Positions 57,631 to 64,000 of a stretch of 64,000 nucleotides of DNA are shown here, one piece after another. Source of the stretch: Silene conica (lineage: Eukaryota; Streptophyta; Magnoliopsida; Caryophyllales; Caryophyllaceae); NCBI GenBank assembly GCA_029255685.2, contig CM055320.2, positions 43,931,910-43,995,909 of the forward strand, read 5' to 3'. Position 1 is the stretch's first letter, and each line of letters starts with the position of its first letter. The translations under genes and the position numbers were made by a program. Below the pieces are notes generated by a model, which saw nothing but the letters and a program-made list of their open reading frames with translations, was not told where the DNA came from and ran no database searches.

Positions 57631-60600
57631 TAAACATTCTAACACAGTACTCCATCTCACTCATTACTTTATCCCACAAAGTCTAACTCCAAGTAACCAA
57701 GTATCGCACTCATCGTCGCATCCAAGACCAAAGACAAGGGGTGAGTGAACTAGCGGATAGACCGCTAAACAATACTTCCTTCTCATATCGATTCCAAACC
57801 AAATAATTTAACTCAAGAACCTTGGTCACTCTGGACCATAAATATAACTCGGCACGCATGCCCCATAACTCAATACTAGTACCCATTCTCAATCCAATAT
57901 CGTTATTGTCAAAGGTTCAAAGAACCGTGCTCAACACTTAGAGTAAGACTCTAAGCTACTCACCCACAAGTCAAGGTCAAGGAAATCGACAAATCAAACA
58001 GAATACCACTTAACAACCTTACTGTCAACATAATCAACTTAAGCTTACCAACAAAAGCCAACATCTCAATACTTCTCAACCACTAAACTTAGGGAAATAA
58101 ATACTAGTTCATTTGATAACGTATCATGGTTCAAGCTCTAGTGCTAATAACAATGGATTTTCACTCTTCGAAGGACATTAATAAATGCACTCTTGTTCCC
58201 AACTAAACAATTTAAAATTGTCTTTATACCTCAAATCAGTCAATTACACAGGACAACCCAACTCAAAATTAAACCCATCTCCAAAACAAAAGATTAAACT
58301 TAATAATATAAAATGTTAATGGGTACGAATCAATTACTAATAACTCAACAGAGATAAAATTAGCACATAAAACCGTCATAATTAAATAACAGGTAACAAG
58401 TACTTCATACAACCTTGAACAATAATATTAATAATAGGATCGGTAAAATCGTGTTACGCAGTAAAACAGAATCAGGGTAGCTAACATTTACATATCTCTG
58501 AAAATGTAACACAAAATTATTATATTTATTACAATGTAGACAATCAAGAAGCTCATAGTTCACACTTGACCAGTTAAAGTGTCTCATGCTCATATTCATA
58601 TTATAGAAGCAAATTAATTAACGTAATTAAACATGGAATCATTGACATAGTTCACAAGATGTACACCAATTATAGACTCACAGAACCGTTAACATTCCCA
58701 GATATCAATAAGTTAACAAAATCACTTAGGTACATTTCTCGTTTACTTACATTACATCATTTATCCTGAAACTATTACTATATACGACTTGCAAAAATAT
58801 GGATTTTATACGATGTGCAACAACTAAACATTCAAGCAGGATTCTATCAATGTGTAACTACAGAGTCCGTCGTGTTGTAATCACCATAATTATCAAAACA
58901 TCAAGCACTGTCATGGATGATCATTACAGTGAAATCATTTTGAAACTTTTGGAACATTAAAGGGGTAATTGTGACAATTTATAATTACGAGTCAAAAGAC
59001 AATATGACAAGCTATAGATCGAAACAAGATTACTTAGAGACATTATGACCCTTCTTTACTAAAACATTTTCCTTGTAAAATGTAGCTCATGAACTAAGAA
59101 AGTTTAACGTTAAAAGTAAACGAATTCACACACTAGTACTTCCATAAATCACACGTCTACTAGTTAATAACTCAAGATATTATGATCAGATTTTAAACAT
59201 AGCAATGCAATCCAGTTTGTGACATAACAATATACATGAAGGTGTTGGAAAGATTATTATCTCGGTGAGCCAGACAACGATATACTATAAATATAGGAAA
59301 GAACATCAACACGAATATCACTTCATTATTTTGAGGTCATACCATAGAAAGTAGGAAGAACGTCCGTACAATTGAAACTATTTTATGTAAAACCCAACGA
59401 AATAAGCAAGGTTACATTACCATGTAGTAAGGTCCATATTCTTATCATATGACTATTGTTCATGTTACTAAAGCCATAACAGGGTGTCACGTGGTTACAT
59501 CACATAATCCATAATTGATTGAACTTTTATATAAAACTTATCTAACCCATAATTTCACCAATAAGCATGTTGCAGCACTTATAAAAATCACAATTAAATA
59601 ATCGTTCAACTATATTGCGAGTTTTAATAGTTTTTAGAAAAATATAAAGAATTAACTAATCATGAGAAAAAGAATCAAATGCATATCCTAAGGGAATTAT
59701 TTATAACAATTTTAAGCACTCAGTTGGTCTGAAGAAAACTTTACAGCGATTCGACAGAAAATTGGACAACTTGCAGAAATCACTATTAAATGACGACTCG
59801 TTAAGATCTACATGGCTTATCATTTTGAAAACATGAACGAGTATTCTAATCAGTGGAGTTGAAATTATGCACAAACAATAAAACGGAACCGTGTAGGAAC
59901 AATTTGACCACTGTGGACTAAAAATTAATCTCTCTCAAAATATAAGTCATTTTAACATGAAACCATAAACATTGGAAAGCTAAATTAGAAGGTTATCATA
60001 CATAAAATTTTCATACTCATATAGAGAACACATTTTGGATGGCCGCTCTTGCAAGCAAGGTATCATTTTTAAAACTTATCAAAAATTTTAGTTCTTTTAC
60101 AACTTCACATTCTACCACGAAACTCAACCATTTTTCTTCCAAACACGTTGACCTATTATTGAGGCATAAACACTACCATATTAACATGTATTCATCACTC
60201 CAACTATAACTGTCACCTAGAACACGTTAAGATTTCTAAACTGGAAGTAGAACCAACTAATTACTCAAAATTTATACATTGCGTGTATATACCATTGTAA
60301 CACATATTATATATCATTCATGGCTTGGGCAACACATTCCGCATATCACTAGACATGGATTACTAATATATATATATGTCTGATCATTCATATCCAAATA
60401 TCAACAATATACGGCCTAATTACGGTAATCATTTAATAATTAGATAATCACATGTACGCTTCAAACACCAAAATTATATGATCACATCCCTCTTAACTAT
60501 TGCTCAACAAGTAAACACCCATACTCTTCAAATTTTAATTCAATCATCCTGCTCGATCCACATTTTAATATCAATCATAACTTTCAACCCACATTATAAA

Positions 60601-60865
60601 CCGTAAATCATGTATCACTTACCTCATTCTTCTCCTGTAAGGACGTTAGTACGGTATAACAAGGTCACTATATAGTCTACCCCACTCTTCAATTACTCTC
60701 ATTGGGTTCCCGAGACAGAACAGAAAGGCCCAGGTCTGGTTTGAGGGGGCCCCTAACTCATCCTGTTCCTCTTTGGGGCTCCTATCAGTTTCATCTCGGG
60801 GTTCATTTTATTAGACTCTTCCTACGTTCATTATTATTCATTTGGTTTAGGCCTGAGGATCGTTC
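57631..60865 (-). other. LARD-B internal region, non-coding
   Basis: About 3.2 kb of AT-rich sequence. The few frames present (57710-57892, 58405-58599) are short and unrecognised. I found no Gag or Pol motif on either strand. Confidence 0.75.
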
Positions 60866-60877
60866 TCTCTGATACCA
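60866..60877 (-). other. LARD-B primer-binding site
   Basis: The minus strand reads TGGTATCAGAGA beside the LTR edge at 60881, matching initiator Met-tRNA. Confidence 0.88.
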
Positions 60878-60880
60878 CTT

Positions 60881-63102
60881 TGTAACACCCCGATTTATTA
60901 AGGAGCCTTTAGCAAGACATCCTCAGTAAATTGAGCTGTTACCATCTCGGAATATCCGAGGTAGTGAATAACAAAGTAAATCAAACCAAAGTACTTTATA
61001 TAAAAACTGATAAAATTTAAACTTTGATGTTACAAAAACTACACAGCGGAAATAAAGTAAAACTGATAACTACAAAGTAGGTGATCTACATCTAAGTCGG
61101 TCCATCAAAGTGCTCACGCCATCTCATGCTCGCACAGCACCATCTTTCCTGTCAAAACTGCTCCCCGTTTCGGATCATCACAGGTGTCACACGAATACAC
61201 AGGGTCAACCGCGAGGTTGATTAGAGAAGAAGTAAACAACTAAATATTACCATAAATAGAAAGTCAAAACATCCCCACTCCGAATCACAAGACCCATTAT
61301 TCTCCGCACCGAATCACAAGACCCATTAACTCCGCACCAATCACAAGACCCATTACTCCGCACCAATCAGAAGACCCATTACTCCGCACCAATCACAAGA
61401 CCCATTACTCCGCACCAATCACAAGACCCATTACTCCGCACCAATCACAAGACCCATTATTCCGCACCATTGTTATCACAGTATGATATATATGCACATT
61501 ATAAAGATCACATGATAATATATAACAAACATGCTTGATATCAATTATGAACGGTTTACACATCAACATATATCAGTAGTTTCCCCTACCTCAATAGCAG
61601 AATTGTAGATAAGTCCAAAGCTCGCTACAAATGTTCCACGCGGAAACTGCTACCTATACACGTATTTGTAACGAATCAATAAACTTCCCGAACCCCATAA
61701 CAACCACACTTACTATAAATAGAAACCTTCCATAATTGGAAAGTTTCCATAATTAGAAACTTCCCAAAGTAGACACTCCCTTGACTCGCTAAATTTCCCG
61801 ACTCATATATTAATTAACACAAAACAACAACCAAAATAACACCAATATAAAGAGTGACATTACTAACAAGTATTTTGATAAATAACAACAATAACAATAA
61901 TTAATAACAATTATAATAATGACAAAAGTAATGATAATAATAATAACAACAACAACAATAATAATAATAATAATAATAAGATTAGTAATAATAATAATAA
62001 TAATAATATACTATAAAATTGGCAAATAACAACCAAAACACGAGACATAACACGAAACCCACGAACAGCCCCAATTTTCGCGAACACCGAAACAGCTCCA
62101 TAACCAGCCCGCGCAAACACCCTGTCTGACACCCTCAACGGCCCCTGACCTCGCCCATGACACCACCAGGCTCGCCTCTGAGCCACGGTGGTTCCAGGGG
62201 AGGGGTCCTTGGCCGTCGACCTGCTCAGCCACCACCAGACGACCGTGAAAGAAACCCAGAACCACCCTCTGATATCCTGCTCCTGACGCGACAACCCCAA
62301 CAAACATTGCTATAAGACCAACACCAACCACCCATATCCACCACGACCACCGCCATTCAAACACCGTGACTACACCCTGTACCCAGACTCTACTAAACAT
62401 ATAAATCAAACACAAAAGAGTGAACGAATTCCATTGCAAAATCCATACGTTCATAGTTTCTGACCAGAGATAAAAACCGTTCGCGGAATAGCTGACAACC
62501 GACTCCTACTGGTGGTCCATGGTGGTCAACGACGACTCCATAGGGGTAAAAAACCTATCTACTAACATTATAGATTGCTACTGACCAAAGAATCGAAATT
62601 ATAAGGTATTACACAATCAGAAATTTCGAAACCAAAAGGAAAGGAAAACCGCGATTTATCAAAGCCATGGTGAACGTACCTATTTCATTGTGCATTCGAA
62701 CCACCTTAGACCACCCTAACCCCACCGTGTGAACCTCCCCCTTACTCCCTGAAGCGGCGGCAGTAGTTGTGTGGCAGTCGCTGAGAGTCGAAGAATTTAG
62801 GTTTAGGGTTTTGGTGTTGTGAACATGGTGACGGTAGAGTGAGTATTGAGGGTTTGTGTTGATTTGTGTATTCTCAACGAGATGGGCTCCTTTGGTTGGC
62901 ACACAATTCGAGGCCCAAGTCTAACGTAAACAAGATATATTAAAACCGATACTCGCACTCGACATGCCACTAATAACATATAAAATATAAAGCACTTAAA
63001 TAAAATACCAAAACAACTATTAATTATCGAATACCACATTTAAATACTTTCGAATCGTCAACATAATTAATAAATGTTAACAATAAAATACGTAGTATTA
63101 CA
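60881..63102 (-). repeat. LARD-B 5' LTR (2222 bp)
   Basis: It pairs with 54872-57087 and has the same tandem repeat (61279-61468), microsatellite and GC-richer island (about 62040-62910). Confidence 0.92.
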
Positions 63103-63520
63103 CCAATACACAACTCAGTAATGGGTCTAGAGGTAAACTTAACACATATCCCACTACAAACAAATGTCGGGTCCAGAGGTGAACTTAACACATATCCCAA
63201 CATACATACACAAACAATGGGTCCAGAGGTGAACTTAACACATATCCCACTGCCACACACAAGTATTGGGTCCAGAGGTGAACTTAACTCATATCCCAAT
63301 ACACAGGTATCGCACACCGGGTCCAGAGGTGAACTTAACACATATCTCGATATGCAACAACCGATCACGTGTCAGGTCCAGAGGTGAACTTAACACATAT
63401 CCTGACACGCCACAAGTAAAACACGTAATGGGTCCAGAGGTGAACTTAACACATATCCCATCACGCGACAGAGAACTCACGTATTAAGCTCAGAGGCCAG
63501 CTTACGGCATACCTTAATAC
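63103..63520 (-). repeat. Covarying hairpin array, copy A3, right part (eight units)
   Basis: Units near 63122, 63170, 63220, 63268, 63318, 63373, 63430 and 63490. GTATTGGG/CCCAATAC, CGTGTCAGG/CCTGACACG and CGTATTAAG/CTTAATACG are perfect stems with three different sequences. Confidence 0.83.
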
Positions 63521-63799
63521 GCAACAATATAATAGCATCCAAAGATAGTAACTAAATCCTCAGTTCTCACCTCTTATACTTCTAAACAACACTTAATTGA
63601 TCCCGGGAACTAAGTTGAGGGAAAGCCGGTTTCCCTTTCGGTTATCCGACCGGGGGGTCTCTATCCTCTCTCCATTCCCGAACCCAATATAGTGTCGCCC
63701 ATCCTCCGGGGACCTCAAGCACACATAAAAGGTACACGGAACGAATCTCAAACAAAACCGACTAACCAATTAAAAGATACAACCGTTTTAAGGTAAACA

Positions 63800-64000
63800 G
63801 GGCTCTCAGCCGGTCAGTGGCAGGCAACCGGCTGACCGTCTGGCAACCTATCCTTCCTCACAATTTGCAAAACCTAAACAATGTAAAAGGGGCTCCCAGC
63901 GGGTCAGCAGGCAGCCGGCCTACCGGCTGGGCACCCATTTCCTATCTTCCCCTTCGTACGCAAAATAAAGACAAAGGGACTCCCAGCCGGTCAGGAGGCA
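63800..64000. repeat. GC-rich hairpin array, copy A3 (cut by the window edge)
   Basis: Two full units and the start of a third, same pattern as 46835-47142. Confidence 0.78.

Larger units (their letters stand above)
54872..63102 (-). mobile_element. LARD-B: long-LTR non-coding Gypsy-like element
   Basis: It reads on the minus strand. LTRs at 54872-57087 and 60881-63102 begin TGTAACACCCCG and end GTATTACA; the primer site TGGTATCAGAGA is at 60866-60877; CCAAT flanks both sides (54867-54871 and 63103-63107). LTR ends and primer site resemble LARD-1, though the body differs. The LTRs appear about 99 percent alike, with small length changes in the microsatellite, so insertion was recent. The internal 3.8 kb has no coding region. 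The element looks whole as a non-autonomous element. Confidence 0.92.
53870..64000 (-). repeat. Family A LTR, copy A3, interrupted by LARD-B and running off the window
   Basis: It starts TGTAAAACCCCTCGTCGC next to the primer site, is interrupted at 54871 by LARD-B and resumes at 63103. It contains the hairpin array in two parts and the beginning of the GC-rich hairpin array at the window edge. A perfect hairpin TCATCCAA-TGCC-TTGGATGA lies at 54416-54435; the same hairpin in copy A1 is where Gypsy-2 inserted. Confidence 0.87.

Noticed and set aside
5139-60877. tRNA gene fragments (TGGTATCAGAG)
   Set aside because: All such matches sit directly inside LTR edges and are primer-binding sites; no cloverleaf sequence accompanies them.

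Overview
The window looks like repeat-dense nuclear DNA from a flowering plant, probably a eudicot with a large genome. The evidence is nested plant-type LTR retrotransposons primed by initiator Met-tRNA, a plant L1-type LINE, and a Mutator-like segment with an Ulp1 peptidase gene and a FAR1-related transposase tail. I see no intact host gene, rRNA or tRNA gene, so the species cannot be named. All boundaries and repeat comparisons were read by eye.

Layout, left to right. 1-6448: a Copia element on the minus strand (LTR 5152-6448, one gag frame), cut by the window edge and inserted in the LTR of the next element. 6449-14974: LARD-1, a long-LTR Gypsy derivative on the minus strand whose only recognisable coding piece is an integrase chromodomain tail. 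14975-23394: a Mutator-like segment with a decayed Ulp1 gene (two tandem peptidase domains, plus strand), a 140-codon open frame behind E2F-like sites, the tail of a FAR1-type transposase (minus strand), and long arrays of a TGTGTAACTCC motif. A solo LTR (17922-19069, duplicated ACATG) splits an Ulp1 exon. 23395-29587: a second, broken Copia element on the plus strand.

29588-64000 is built from a non-coding long-LTR family, here called family A (minus strand), in the order internal fragment, LTR, LTR, internal, LTR, internal, LTR. Into it are inserted a coding Gypsy element (31428-38412, duplicated CATCC), itself carrying a solo LTR (32481-34047, duplicated AGCAA); a 5'-truncated LINE (49468-51982, 17-bp duplication); and LARD-B, a second non-coding Gypsy-like element (54872-63102, duplicated CCAAT).

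The most unusual signal is in the family A LTRs. They carry 10 to 15 tandem units of about 45-57 bp, each a hairpin whose stem sequence differs from unit to unit while pairing is kept. Several single mismatches are C-A or A-C on the plus strand but G-U on the minus strand, which is the element's sense strand. A second GC-rich hairpin array follows. Three different long-LTR families also share a small hairpin with an AGGA, GGGA or GGA loop just inside the polypurine tract, and in two of them this module is repeated.

The coding parts work as fossils of mobile elements: Gag and Pol pieces of Copia and Gypsy, LINE ORF2, and the Ulp1/transposase pair of a Mutator-like element. The non-coding LTR elements must have moved with proteins made elsewhere.
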